This document shows positions 5,463 through 12,741 of a stretch of 12,778 nt of DNA, piece after piece. The stretch covers positions 1 to 12,778 of the forward strand of contig JBDRKR010000001.1 of the NCBI GenBank assembly GCA_043813805.1, read 5' to 3'. The notes beneath the pieces were generated by a model. The model did not search any database and had not been told where the DNA came from. It saw nothing but the letters and a program-made list of their open reading frames with translations. Made by a program: the position numbers and the translations under genes. Origin of the DNA: 2-02-FULL-43-13 sp043813805. Its GTDB lineage: Bacteria; Patescibacteriota; Minisyncoccia; Minisyncoccales; MHMH01. The number at the start of each line of letters is the position of its first letter. The first letter of the stretch is position 1.

Positions 5463-8375
5463 ATGGCGATTGATTTAAAAAAATTGAATAAAGAGCAGAA
5501 AGAAGCCGTGGTTTACGACAAGGGCCCGCTTTTGATTGTGGCCGGCGCGGGTACGGGCAAAACAACAGTGATCACCCAAAGAGTAGCTTATCTGATCGAA
5601 CAAGGTGCGAAGCCCGAAGAGATTCTGGCCGTCACCTTTACCGATAAGGCCGCTGAAGAAATGGAGGAGCGGGTTGATAAGCTTTTGCCGTATGGCTATG
5701 TTGATTTGTGGGTTTCAACTTTCCATGCTTTTTGCGAAAGAATTTTGAGAGATCACGCTATTGATATCGGGCTGCCGACTGACTTTAAGATTTTAGACGG
5801 TACGGCCGGCTGGCTTTTGGTTTATAAGAACTTGGACAAGTTCAAACTCGATTATTATAAACCCCTGGGTAATCCGACCAAGTTTATTCAGGCGATGCTT
5901 AATCATTTTTCACACTGCAAAGACCAGGCGATTTATCCGGAAGACTATCTGGCTTACGCTGAAAAACTGAAAACCAGAGACGACGCGCCTGAAGCAGAAG
6001 AAACCGAAAGAATCAAAGAAGTGGCTTCGGCCTACCACGTTTACCAAAAACTGCTTTTGGAAAATAGTGTTTTGGATTTCGGGGACCTCATCAATTACTG
6101 CTTAAAGCTTTTCCAAACTCGCCCACAAATCTTAAAGAAGTATCGGGAAAAGTTTAAGCATGTCCTGGTTGATGAGTTTCAAGATACGAACTGGGCTCAA
6201 TACGAATTGATCAAAATTCTGGCCAATCCTAAAAACAACCTAACCGTTTGCGCTGATGACGACCAAGCGATTTATAGGTGGCGTGGGGCTTCATTTTCTA
6301 ATATTATCCAGTTCAAGAAAGATTTCCCCGATGCCAAACAGGTTTCGCTTGTTCAAAACTACAGGTCAGCGCAGAATATTTTAGACTTGGCCTATAAATT
6401 CATTAAAGCCAACGATCCCGACAGGCTGGAGTTTGTTAATAAAATAAACAAAAAGCTGGTTGCCTGTAAAGGAGGAGAGGGCATCATTGAGCATCTTCAC
6501 GCTCCGACTCTGTCAGAAGAGGTTTCTAAAACCATTAAGAAGATCCAGCAGATTTTAAAGAAAGATAAAGAGACCCCCTTTAATGATATCGCCATTTTGT
6601 CTCGTACTAATGATGCCGTTATTCCTTTTATTAAGGCCTTGGAGAAGGCGGGGTTGCCTTATCAGTTTTTGGCCTCGCGCGGGTTGTATGCCAAGTCCGC
6701 GGTTTTGGACGTTATTTCTTATTTCAAGCTCTTAGATAATTATCACGAAAGCCCGGCTTTATACCGGATTTTGAATTTGCCGTTTTTGGACATTAATTCC
6801 GAAGATATCGCCAAACTTACTCAATACAGCTTCCGCAAGGGCAAGTCGCTTTATGAGGCAATGGGGGATTTGTCGCTCATCTCCGCGATTTCAGAAAAAT
6901 CGCGCAAAACCATTCTTTCAATTTCGAGTTTAATTAAAAAGCATACAGCTATGTCCCGGGAAAAGACGGTTTCAGAAATCATGATCGCTTTTTTAAAGGA
7001 CTCCGGTTACATAAAATACTTGATTGACAAAGAGGGCCAGGAAGAATTCGGGGTTCTGGATCAATTCCTCAAAAAGATAAAGAATTTTGAAGAAAGCGCT
7101 TTAGACCCGAGTTTGAATAACTTTATGCGGGAAATCACCCTGGAAATCGAGTCGGGCGAGCAGGGCAAGCTTGAGTTTGATATGGAACAGGGTCCGGACA
7201 TGATTAAGGTAATGACCATTCACGGAGCCAAGGGTTTGGAATTCAAGCACGTTTTTTTAGTGAATATGGTGGATAAAAGATTCCCGACTATTGAAAGGAA
7301 TGATCCTATTGAGATGCCGGAAGACATGATTCACGACATCAAACCAAAAGGCGACGTTCACCTGCAGGAAGAAAGGAGAATCTGTTATGTGGCCATGACC
7401 AGAGCCAAAAAAGAGCTTTATTTTACTTCAGCCGAAGATTACGGCCTGTCCAGAAAAAAGAAGCTTTCCAGGTTTATGGTGGAGATGGGATACAAGGATA
7501 TCCGATCTTCGGATGTTAGGCAGTCCGATTTCCCTCAAAATTTAGAGGGAAGTCGGACTGCCACATATCGGACCTCCTCGCCATATCAATTACCCGACCA
7601 TTTTTCTTATTCGCAGCTTGCGGCTTTTGAGAAGTGCCCCTTGCAGTACAAGTTCGCCTTTATCCTAAGGATTCCTGTCCGGGGCAAGGCCGTATTTTCA
7701 TTCGGTAAAACGATGCACGATGTTTTTTACCGATTTTTGAAATTAGTTAACGAGGGGAAAAATTATGATCAAAAAAATCTTTTTGGCTTTAAAGAAACTA
7801 AGCAAACTAAAGTCGGATTAGATGCTTTAACGCAAATTTACGAAAAGGCCTGGGTTGATGAATGGTATGAAAGCAAAAGCCAGAAAGAAGAATATTATAA
7901 GCTCGGCAAAAAGATAATTAAGAATTTCTACGACGACTTTGCGGAAAATCCGCCCAAGATCATGAAAATTGACGATACCTTGGGTTTGGAAATACCGTTT
8001 AATCTGAAGATAGGCGATTATACCCTGAACGGCCGGATTGATCGCATTGATCAATTACCAAACGGCGTGGCTATTATTGATTATAAAACCGGGGTCTTCA
8101 AAGAAAGGCTGGATGCCGATGCTAAAGAACAGTTGCTTATTTATCAAATAGCGGCTGAAGAAGTTTTGAAAATAAAACCGCAGGAATTAACCTATCACTA
8201 CTTGAACGAATACAAGAAAGCGTCGTTTTTGGGATCAGATAAAGATAAGCAGGTCTTGAAGGAAAAGATTGTCCGGGAAATCGAAGAGATGAAGAATAGC
8301 GATTTTAAACCGACCCCCGGCTGGCAATGTTCTTATTGCGATTTTAAGGAAATTTGCGACTTCGCCGAAAGGTGA
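5463..8375 (+). CDS. UvrD/PcrA-like superfamily 1 helicase fused to a Cas4/AddB-type Fe-S nuclease
   Basis: A 970-residue helicase-nuclease on one chain. The helicase motifs are complete: Walker A AGAGTGKTT (27-35), Ia VTFTDKAAEEM (57-67), II VDEFQDT (236-242), III DDDQAIYRWRGA (265-276), IV QNYRS (298-302), V TIHGAKGLEF (585-594) and VI YVAMTRAKK (642-650). After a linker (about 675-712) comes a RecB/Cas4-like PD-(D/E)XK nuclease with His752, Asp860 (GRID), Asp873-x-Lys875 (IIDYKTG) and a Q-xxx-Y motif at 890-894. Cys725, Cys956, Cys959 and Cys965 give the split four-cysteine pattern that binds a 4Fe-4S cluster in AddB, AdnB and Cas4. The likely role is ATP-driven unwinding and resection of DNA ends, replacing two-subunit AddAB or RecBCD; this is inferred. 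ATG 5463 is preferred over 5448 because 5448 lies in the promoter. The linker contains an in-frame palindromic element. Confidence 0.93.
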   Translation: MAIDLKKLNKEQKEAVVYDKGPLLIVAGAGTGKTTVITQRVAYLIEQGAKPEEILAVTFTDKAAEEMEERVDKLLPYGYVDLWVSTFHAFCERILRDHAIDIGLPTDFKILDGTAGWLLVYKNLDKFKLDYYKPLGNPTKFIQAMLNHFSHCKDQAIYPEDYLAYAEKLKTRDDAPEAEETERIKEVASAYHVYQKLLLENSVLDFGDLINYCLKLFQTRPQILKKYREKFKHVLVDEFQDTNWAQYELIKILANPKNNLTVCADDDQAIYRWRGASFSNIIQFKKDFPDAKQVSLVQNYRSAQNILDLAYKFIKANDPDRLEFVNKINKKLVACKGGEGIIEHLHAPTLSEEVSKTIKKIQQILKKDKETPFNDIAILSRTNDAVIPFIKALEKAGLPYQFLASRGLYAKSAVLDVISYFKLLDNYHESPALYRILNLPFLDINSEDIAKLTQYSFRKGKSLYEAMGDLSLISAISEKSRKTILSISSLIKKHTAMSREKTVSEIMIAFLKDSGYIKYLIDKEGQEEFGVLDQFLKKIKNFEESALDPSLNNFMREITLEIESGEQGKLEFDMEQGPDMIKVMTIHGAKGLEFKHVFLVNMVDKRFPTIERNDPIEMPEDMIHDIKPKGDVHLQEERRICYVAMTRAKKELYFTSAEDYGLSRKKKLSRFMVEMGYKDIRSSDVRQSDFPQNLEGSRTATYRTSSPYQLPDHFSYSQLAAFEKCPLQYKFAFILRIPVRGKAVFSFGKTMHDVFYRFLKLVNEGKNYDQKNLFGFKETKQTKVGLDALTQIYEKAWVDEWYESKSQKEEYYKLGKKIIKNFYDDFAENPPKIMKIDDTLGLEIPFNLKIGDYTLNGRIDRIDQLPNGVAIIDYKTGVFKERLDADAKEQLLIYQIAAEEVLKIKPQELTYHYLNEYKKASFLGSDKDKQVLKEKIVREIEEMKNSDFKPTPGWQCSYCDFKEICDFAER
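7507..7574. repeat. Large palindromic element inserted in frame in the helicase-nuclease gene
   Basis: Left arm GGCAGTCCGATTTCCCTC (7519-7536) and right arm GAGGGAAGTCGGACTGCC (7545-7562) pair over 18 positions, with a single G-U pair, around the 8-nt loop AAAATTTA. Weaker pairing continues outward to about 7507 and 7574. The element is translated as RQSDFPQNLEGSRTA and neighbours (about residues 682-705), between helicase motif VI and the nuclease domain, where an insert would do least harm. The near-perfect symmetry is not needed for coding and resembles the in-frame palindromic elements of Rickettsia. The family in this genome is not identified. Confidence 0.75.
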
Positions 8376-8383
8376 TTAATTCT

Positions 8384-8509
8384 ATGGGTATTGAAACATT
8401 ATTTCTTATTTTTTTTATCGGCATAATCTTTGTCCTTACGGGTGGGGCGAGTAAGCCCACCGGTTCTAAGTTTGATAAAAAGTTTCCACCGGGAGATAAA
8501 AAGAAATAA
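8384..8509 (+). CDS. Small single-pass membrane protein, unknown function
   Basis: A 41-codon open frame between the helicase-nuclease and rarA genes. The peptide has one hydrophobic helix (ETLFLIFFIGIIFVLTGG, residues 4-21) and a hydrophilic Lys-rich tail ending GDKKK. Its start is nine bases after the helicase stop, with a partial Shine-Dalgarno (GAAAGGTG, 8367-8374). An alternative GTG at 8372 would overlap the helicase stop codon as GTGA and add four residues. It ends 14 bases before rarA, filling a gap that would otherwise be unusually long for this cluster. It has no cysteine, so it is not a lipoprotein. It might anchor or modulate a neighbour at the membrane, but nothing in the sequence shows that. 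I judge it real from position and composition only. Confidence 0.55.
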   Translation: MGIETLFLIFFIGIIFVLTGGASKPTGSKFDKKFPPGDKKK

Positions 8510-8523
8510 TTCAAATAAACACC

Positions 8524-9654
8524 ATGGAACCGCTGGCGTCGAAAATCAGACCCAAAACCCTGGAAGGGTTTGTGGGACAGGAGCATCTGGTCGGGGAGCG
8601 AGGTCCTCTTCGAATTGCTATTGAGCAGAAGCATTTGTTTTCGTTTGTCTTTTGGGGGCCGCCGGGGTCGGGGAAAACAACTCTGGCTAAAATTTATGCC
8701 AACAGCCTTTCAGCTAAACTTTATGAATTGTCGGCGGTGTCGGCCGGCAAAGACGATATCAGAAAAATTATTAATGAGGATACCAAGGGCTACCCCAAAG
8801 TTTTATTTCTGGACGAAATCCACCGCTTTAATAAATCCCAGCAGGATTTTTTACTGCCCTATGTGGAAAGAGGAGATATCGCCTTGATCGGGGCTACGAC
8901 CGAAAATCCGAGCTTTGAAGTTATTCCGCCGCTTCTTTCAAGATGCCGGGTTTTTGTTTTAAGCGAACTTTCAGACGAGAATATGCTGGCGATTATCGCT
9001 CGCGCCGGTTTCAAAATGGATAAAAAGGCCAAAGATTGGCTCGTCAACATGGCCAACGGCGACGCCAGACAGGCCATCACCATGCTTGAAAATACGTCGA
9101 AGCTTTACGGTAAAATTACCATTGATAGTCTAAAAAATACGCTCCAATCAAAGTTTTTAAGATATGATAAAAAAGGCGAGGAGCATTACAATACCATCTC
9201 GGCCTTCATTAAAAGTATGCGGGCGAGCCAGCCCGATGCGGCCTTGTATTATTTGGCGCGCATGATTGATTCAGGGGAAGACCCGAAGTTTATCGCCCGA
9301 AGAATGGTAGTTTTTGCTTCCGAAGACATCGGCATCGCTCAGCCCACGGCGCTCGTTGTGGCTAATGATGTTTTCCGGGCTGTGGAAATAATCGGTCTGC
9401 CTGAATGCGGGATTAATTTGGCCCACGGCGTTGTTTTTCTGTGTCAGGCCAAGAAAAACCGGAGCGCCTACGCAGCTTTTATGTCGGCTGCAGAAGATGT
9501 AAAAAAGTACGGCAACTTGCCTATACCTTTAATGCTGAGAAATCCGGAAACAAAATTGATGAAAAACCTAAATTACGGCAAAGGTTACGACAAGTACTCT
9601 AAAGAAGATTATCTGCCGGAACGTTTGAAGGGCCGCAAATATTTGGTAAGATAA
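8524..9654 (+). CDS. rarA: Replication-associated recombination protein A (RarA/MgsA AAA+ ATPase)
   Basis: A 376-residue AAA+ ATPase of the RarA/Mgs1/WRNIP1 family. These tetramers act at stalled replication forks with SSB and open DNA ends. It begins with the family's typical PLASKIRPKTLEGFVGQEHL. Motifs are Walker A GPPGSGKT (45-52), Walker B LFLDEIH with D97 and E98, sensor 1 GATTENPS (123-130), the SRCR arginine-finger region (139-142) and sensor 2 GDARQA with R182. The C-terminal half contains the lid and oligomerisation segments (MIDSGEDPKFIARRMVVFAS, GLPECGINLAHGV) and ends, as usual, in YLPERLKGRKY. It is shorter than the ~440 residues of the E. coli protein but has no broken motif. 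No Shine-Dalgarno precedes the ATG (context CACCATGG). It lies between the helicase-nuclease and xseA, consistent with a repair operon. Confidence 0.94.
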   Translation: MEPLASKIRPKTLEGFVGQEHLVGERGPLRIAIEQKHLFSFVFWGPPGSGKTTLAKIYANSLSAKLYELSAVSAGKDDIRKIINEDTKGYPKVLFLDEIHRFNKSQQDFLLPYVERGDIALIGATTENPSFEVIPPLLSRCRVFVLSELSDENMLAIIARAGFKMDKKAKDWLVNMANGDARQAITMLENTSKLYGKITIDSLKNTLQSKFLRYDKKGEEHYNTISAFIKSMRASQPDAALYYLARMIDSGEDPKFIARRMVVFASEDIGIAQPTALVVANDVFRAVEIIGLPECGINLAHGVVFLCQAKKNRSAYAAFMSAAEDVKKYGNLPIPLMLRNPETKLMKNLNYGKGYDKYSKEDYLPERLKGRKYLVR

Positions 9655-9693
9655 GAATATAGCAAAGCAATATTCTTGATTTCTTGCTTCGCT
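9653..9693 (+). promoter_or_regulatory. Two mutually exclusive hairpins between rarA and xseA
   Basis: AAGAATAT (9653-9660) pairs perfectly with ATATTCTT (9670-9677). In competition, AGCAAAGCAA (9661-9670) pairs with TTGCTTCGCT (9684-9693) with one mismatch. The two share bases, so only one can form. This could be a weak terminator/antiterminator or RNA-processing site that tunes xseA relative to rarA. No strong U-run follows either hairpin. Confidence 0.35.
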
Positions 9694-9708
9694 CAAAATT
9701 AAACCAAT

Positions 9709-10896
9709 ATGGAATTTCCAGCAGAAAATAAAATATTTTCAGTTTCGGAATTCATCGCGCTTTTAAACGTTGGTTTAAAAAAATCAGTGGTCAAAATCGT
9801 GGGCGAAGTAGGTCAGGTCCAGTTTGGCCCCACGGGCCATGTTTATTTTACTTTGAAAGACGAAAAAAATCAGGGAATTCTCAATTGCATTATTTGGAAA
9901 TCAAAGTATATGCTTTACGGCATCAAGCTCCAGGAGGGCATGAAAATTATGGCCTTGGGGCACCCCGAAGTTTATGCGCCTACGGGCCGATTATCGTTTA
10001 TTTCAGATACCATTGAGCTTGCCGGAGAAGGAACGTTAAAGAAGCAATATGACGAATTAAAGAAGAAGTTAACAGCCGAAGGTCTTTTTGCCCAAGAACG
10101 GAAAAGGCCGCTTCCTTTATATCCGCAGAAAATCGGTTTGATTACTTCCAAAAAGGGAGCGGTTTTGGGCGATTTTCTTTCCAATATCGGCAAATTCGGT
10201 TTTAAAATCAAAATGATTGATTCCAGGGTCGAAGGGCAAGAGGCAGTGTCAGATCTTTTAGCCTCGATAAAAACATTCAGAAAAGAAGATATTGACGTTT
10301 TAGTAATTATCCGCGGCGGGGGATCAATGGAGTCGTTAATGCCCTTTAACAACGAATTATTGGTGCGAGAGGTCGCTAATTTTCCGACTCCCGTGATCGT
10401 GGCCATCGGACACGATAAAGACGAACCCTTGATTGATCTTGTAGCCGATGTTTCCGTTTCCACGCCAAGTATTGTGGCGACAACGATCAGTCAATCTTGG
10501 ACTGAGTTGACTTTATTTTTAGAGAAACAAGAAAGGGAGATATTCTCGCGTTACCAGGAAATTTTTGATAATTTCGGGACAATGGAAAGACGGGTAATGG
10601 TTGTTTTTGAAGGTTTTAAAAATACTTTATTAAATACAAAAAACAGCCTCAAGGTTTATTTGGACAAATCTTTAGAAGGATTTAAATCATTATTGTCGAG
10701 AATTGATCAAAAATTGGCCGAGGCGGAAAAAGCCGTTTTTTTAAATAATCCCGAACGAAACCTCCGTTTGGGTTATAGCATTGCGAGTATCCATGGTAAA
10801 ATAATCAGGAGCTCGCATGACGCTAAAGTCGGAGAGGATATAGATATTAAAGTAATTGACGGAAAGATTATTTCAGAAGTAAAAAAAATAAATTAA
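9709..10896 (+). CDS. xseA: Exodeoxyribonuclease VII large subunit
   Basis: The 395-residue catalytic subunit of exonuclease VII, which degrades single-stranded DNA from both ends to acid-insoluble and then acid-soluble oligonucleotides. Residues about 8-105 form the N-terminal OB fold (VKIVGEVGQV, GHVYFTLKDEKNQG). The catalytic domain shows IGLITSKKGAVLGDF (142-156), VIIRGGGSMESLMPFNNE (199-216), VAIGHDKDEPLIDLVADVS (231-249) and STPSIVAT (251-258), matching the family signatures RGGGS, GHExD and ADxRxxTPS. A long coiled coil (about 262-345) would carry the small subunits, and the family's C-terminal NPERNLRLGYSI follows. It is slightly shorter than the E. coli protein (456). It sits 54 bases after rarA and four bases before xseB, so the two subunits are co-transcribed. 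There is no Shine-Dalgarno at its ATG. Confidence 0.95.
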   Translation: MEFPAENKIFSVSEFIALLNVGLKKSVVKIVGEVGQVQFGPTGHVYFTLKDEKNQGILNCIIWKSKYMLYGIKLQEGMKIMALGHPEVYAPTGRLSFISDTIELAGEGTLKKQYDELKKKLTAEGLFAQERKRPLPLYPQKIGLITSKKGAVLGDFLSNIGKFGFKIKMIDSRVEGQEAVSDLLASIKTFRKEDIDVLVIIRGGGSMESLMPFNNELLVREVANFPTPVIVAIGHDKDEPLIDLVADVSVSTPSIVATTISQSWTELTLFLEKQEREIFSRYQEIFDNFGTMERRVMVVFEGFKNTLLNTKNSLKVYLDKSLEGFKSLLSRIDQKLAEAEKAVFLNNPERNLRLGYSIASIHGKIIRSSHDAKVGEDIDIKVIDGKIISEVKKIN

Positions 10897-10900
10897 CCAC

Positions 10901-11119
10901 ATGGTCAAGGAAAAACAAGATAATAAAAATTTAAACAGTAACTTAAAGAGGCTGGCTGAAATTACCGAATGGTTTGATAAGCAGGAGGAAGTTGATGTCG
11001 AGGAGGGGCTTAATAAAGTTAAAGAAGCCTCGGCTTTGATTAAAGCGAGCAAGGAAAGGCTGAAGGCGGTGGAAAACGAGTTTGAGGAAATTAAGAAAGA
11101 GATGGAAGTTGAAACATGA
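10901..11119 (+). CDS. xseB: Exodeoxyribonuclease VII small subunit
   Basis: A 72-residue helical protein that binds several-fold along the XseA coiled coil and is needed for a stable enzyme. It contains the family pattern of two helices: LKRLAEITEWFDKQEEVDVE (about 18-37) and then EGLNKVKEASALIKASKERL (37-58). It keeps the small-subunit order of an L-x-x-L-E-like helix, an acidic turn and a second helix ending in ERL. It starts four bases after the xseA stop and overlaps the next gene by four bases (ATGA). Identification rests on size, helix pattern and position directly after xseA; divergence at single positions is normal for this short family. Confidence 0.9.
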   Translation: MVKEKQDNKNLNSNLKRLAEITEWFDKQEEVDVEEGLNKVKEASALIKASKERLKAVENEFEEIKKEMEVET

Positions 11120-11907
11120 TTGAAGTCAAAAATTTAACCAAAAAATTTAACGGTTTTGTCGCTGTTGATAATATTTCTTTCCTGGTAAAAAAGGGAGAAA
11201 TTTTTGCGTTATTGGGCCCGAACGGCGCGGGCAAAACGACAACCATAAGAATTTTAACCACCTTATTGCCCTCCACCAGCGGTGAAGCGATGATCGGCGG
11301 ACACAGTGTTGTCCGAAATCCGGGAGATGTGAGGAGGGTTATAGGTTATGTTCCCCAGATGATTTCAGTAGATGGAACTCTTACCGCCCGGGAGAATCTT
11401 ATGCTGATGGCCCGTCTTTACGATGTTCCTTTCCGCGAGCGCAAAGAAAGAGTCCAACAAATATTAACCTTTCTCAAATTAGAAAACCATGCTCAATTGC
11501 TTGTAAGGAGGTTTTCAGGCGGCATGATCCGCAAACTTGAGATCGGCCAAGCGATGCTGCATCGTCCACATTTGTTGTTTCTTGACGAACCGACCACGGG
11601 ACTTGATCCGGTGGCCAAGCGCCATGTCTGGGAGCATCTTTTGGAGCTGAGAAAGAATTTCGAGACGACGATTCTGTTCTCTACCCATAATATGGAAGAA
11701 GCGGAAGAAGTCTGCGATCGGGTGGCGATCATGAATGCCGGAAAAATTGCCGCAATCGGCAGAACCTCCGAATTAAAAAACAAAGTCAATAAAGAAAACG
11801 CCACGCTTGAAGACGCCTTTATTTTTTTTACCGGCAATCATCTTCAGGAAAACGGCAATTTTCATGAAATTAAACGTACCAGACAGACGGCGCAGAGACT
11901 GGGGTAA
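11116..11907 (+). CDS. ABC-2 type exporter, ATP-binding subunit (DrrA/CcmA-like)
   Basis: A 263-residue ABC ATPase: Walker A GPNGAGKT (34-41), Q-loop Gln81 (YVPQ), signature FSGGM (133-137), Walker B LLFLDEP with D157 and E158, and H-loop His191 (STHNMEEAEEVCDR). The phrase DEPTTGLDPVAKRHVWEHL and the Met after SGG are typical of the DrrA/NatA-like ABC-2 exporter group, whose members export drugs, lipids, polysaccharides or cations. The substrate is unknown. The ATG overlaps the xseB stop (ATGA), implying translational coupling, and the permease starts four bases downstream. A C-terminal tail of about 40 residues after the ATPase core is basic and poorly structured in appearance (KRTRQTAQRLG). 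Confidence 0.93.
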   Translation: MIEVKNLTKKFNGFVAVDNISFLVKKGEIFALLGPNGAGKTTTIRILTTLLPSTSGEAMIGGHSVVRNPGDVRRVIGYVPQMISVDGTLTARENLMLMARLYDVPFRERKERVQQILTFLKLENHAQLLVRRFSGGMIRKLEIGQAMLHRPHLLFLDEPTTGLDPVAKRHVWEHLLELRKNFETTILFSTHNMEEAEEVCDRVAIMNAGKIAAIGRTSELKNKVNKENATLEDAFIFFTGNHLQENGNFHEIKRTRQTAQRLG

Positions 11908-11911
11908 ACAT

Positions 11912-12688
11912 ATGTTTAAATATATCTTACAGGTTGTCATTAAATCGTACGTGATGGCCGAAATGGAAATAAGGAAAATGCTCCATGATCCCACCGAGCT
12001 TATTATGAGGGCGGTGCAGCCGATTTTATGGTTGGGCATTTTCGGTCAGGCAATGAGCAAGGTTCGGGCGATACCGACTGAGGGATTTACCTATCTGCAA
12101 TTTATTACGCCGGGTATTCTGACGCAGTCGGTCACGTTTGTCGCGGTTTTTTACGGATTAGCAATCATTTGGGAGCGCGATATCGGGCTTCTGCCGAAGT
12201 TTCTGGTTACTCCCACGCCCCGCCTTGCTTTCGTTTGGGGAAAAATGATTTCGGCGGGTATCCGCGGGTTAAGCCAAGCGATGATTATTTTTATTTTTGC
12301 GACCTTATTGCAAGTTCATCTTCGGCTTACTCTTTTTTCCATTATCGGCACGATACTTATTGTTATGCTGGGCGCAAGTTTTTTTACGGGATTGTCGATA
12401 ATTATCGCGACCATCGTCAAAACCCGCGAGCGGTTTATGGGCATGGGCCAGATTATCACCCTGCCGCTCTTTTTCGCTTCCAATGCCATTTACCCGATTT
12501 CTATTATGCCCTCGTGGCTTCAAATCGTGGCCAATGTTAATCCTTTAAGCTATATGGTCAACGGTTTGAGGTCGTTGCTGGTGACCGGCGATTTGTCGCG
12601 GCTGCCTTTTGATTTTCTTGTTCTTATAATTGCGGTCGCTTTTGTCTCGATTTTAAGCGCTTATTTATATCCGAAGATAATCAGGTAA
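11912..12688 (+). CDS. ABC-2 type exporter, permease subunit (DrrB-like)
   Basis: A 258-residue membrane protein with about six hydrophobic segments, at roughly 32-48, 60-84, 108-134, 138-160, 162-195 (possibly broken) and 231-253. The family motif NPLSYMVNGLR (210-220) follows the penultimate segment, as in ABC2_membrane proteins, and a conserved charged stretch, IIWERDIGLL, follows the second helix. It should pair with the ATPase encoded immediately upstream to form the exporter. I chose ATG 11912, four bases after the ATPase stop and giving MFKYILQVV, because the longer in-frame reading from 11807 overlaps the ATPase gene by about 100 bases and adds an arginine-rich stretch (PDRRRRDWG) unlike this family. 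ATG 11864 is a less likely alternative. Confidence 0.92.
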   Translation: MFKYILQVVIKSYVMAEMEIRKMLHDPTELIMRAVQPILWLGIFGQAMSKVRAIPTEGFTYLQFITPGILTQSVTFVAVFYGLAIIWERDIGLLPKFLVTPTPRLAFVWGKMISAGIRGLSQAMIIFIFATLLQVHLRLTLFSIIGTILIVMLGASFFTGLSIIIATIVKTRERFMGMGQIITLPLFFASNAIYPISIMPSWLQIVANVNPLSYMVNGLRSLLVTGDLSRLPFDFLVLIIAVAFVSILSAYLYPKIIR

Positions 12689-12706
12689 AATTTGGACCGG
12701 TTTGAG

Positions 12707-12735
12707 TTGCCTTTATTTTTTTCTTTTGCTACGAT
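12707..12735 (+). promoter_or_regulatory. Promoter, probably of an rRNA operon
   Basis: TTGCCT (12707-12712) and TACGAT (12730-12735) are separated by 17 bp, with TGC before the -10 making it extended. Unlike the other promoters in the window it is followed by an untranslated leader of at least 35 bases, starting near 12742. Confidence 0.6.
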
Positions 12736-12741
12736 AAAAAA

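Noticed and set aside
8373..8405. Recoding of UGA as glycine, as in Gracilibacteria and SR1
   Set aside because: Long genes contain no internal UGA, and UGA ends the helicase-nuclease and xseB reading frames at the positions expected for their families.
9972..10463. 163-codon minus-strand open frame inside xseA
   Set aside because: Antisense shadow of conserved exonuclease VII motifs; no promoter or family signature.
11807..11911. Longer permease reading with 35 extra residues
   Set aside because: It overlaps the ATPase gene by about 100 bases and is not like DrrB N-termini; ATG 11912 follows the ATPase stop directly.
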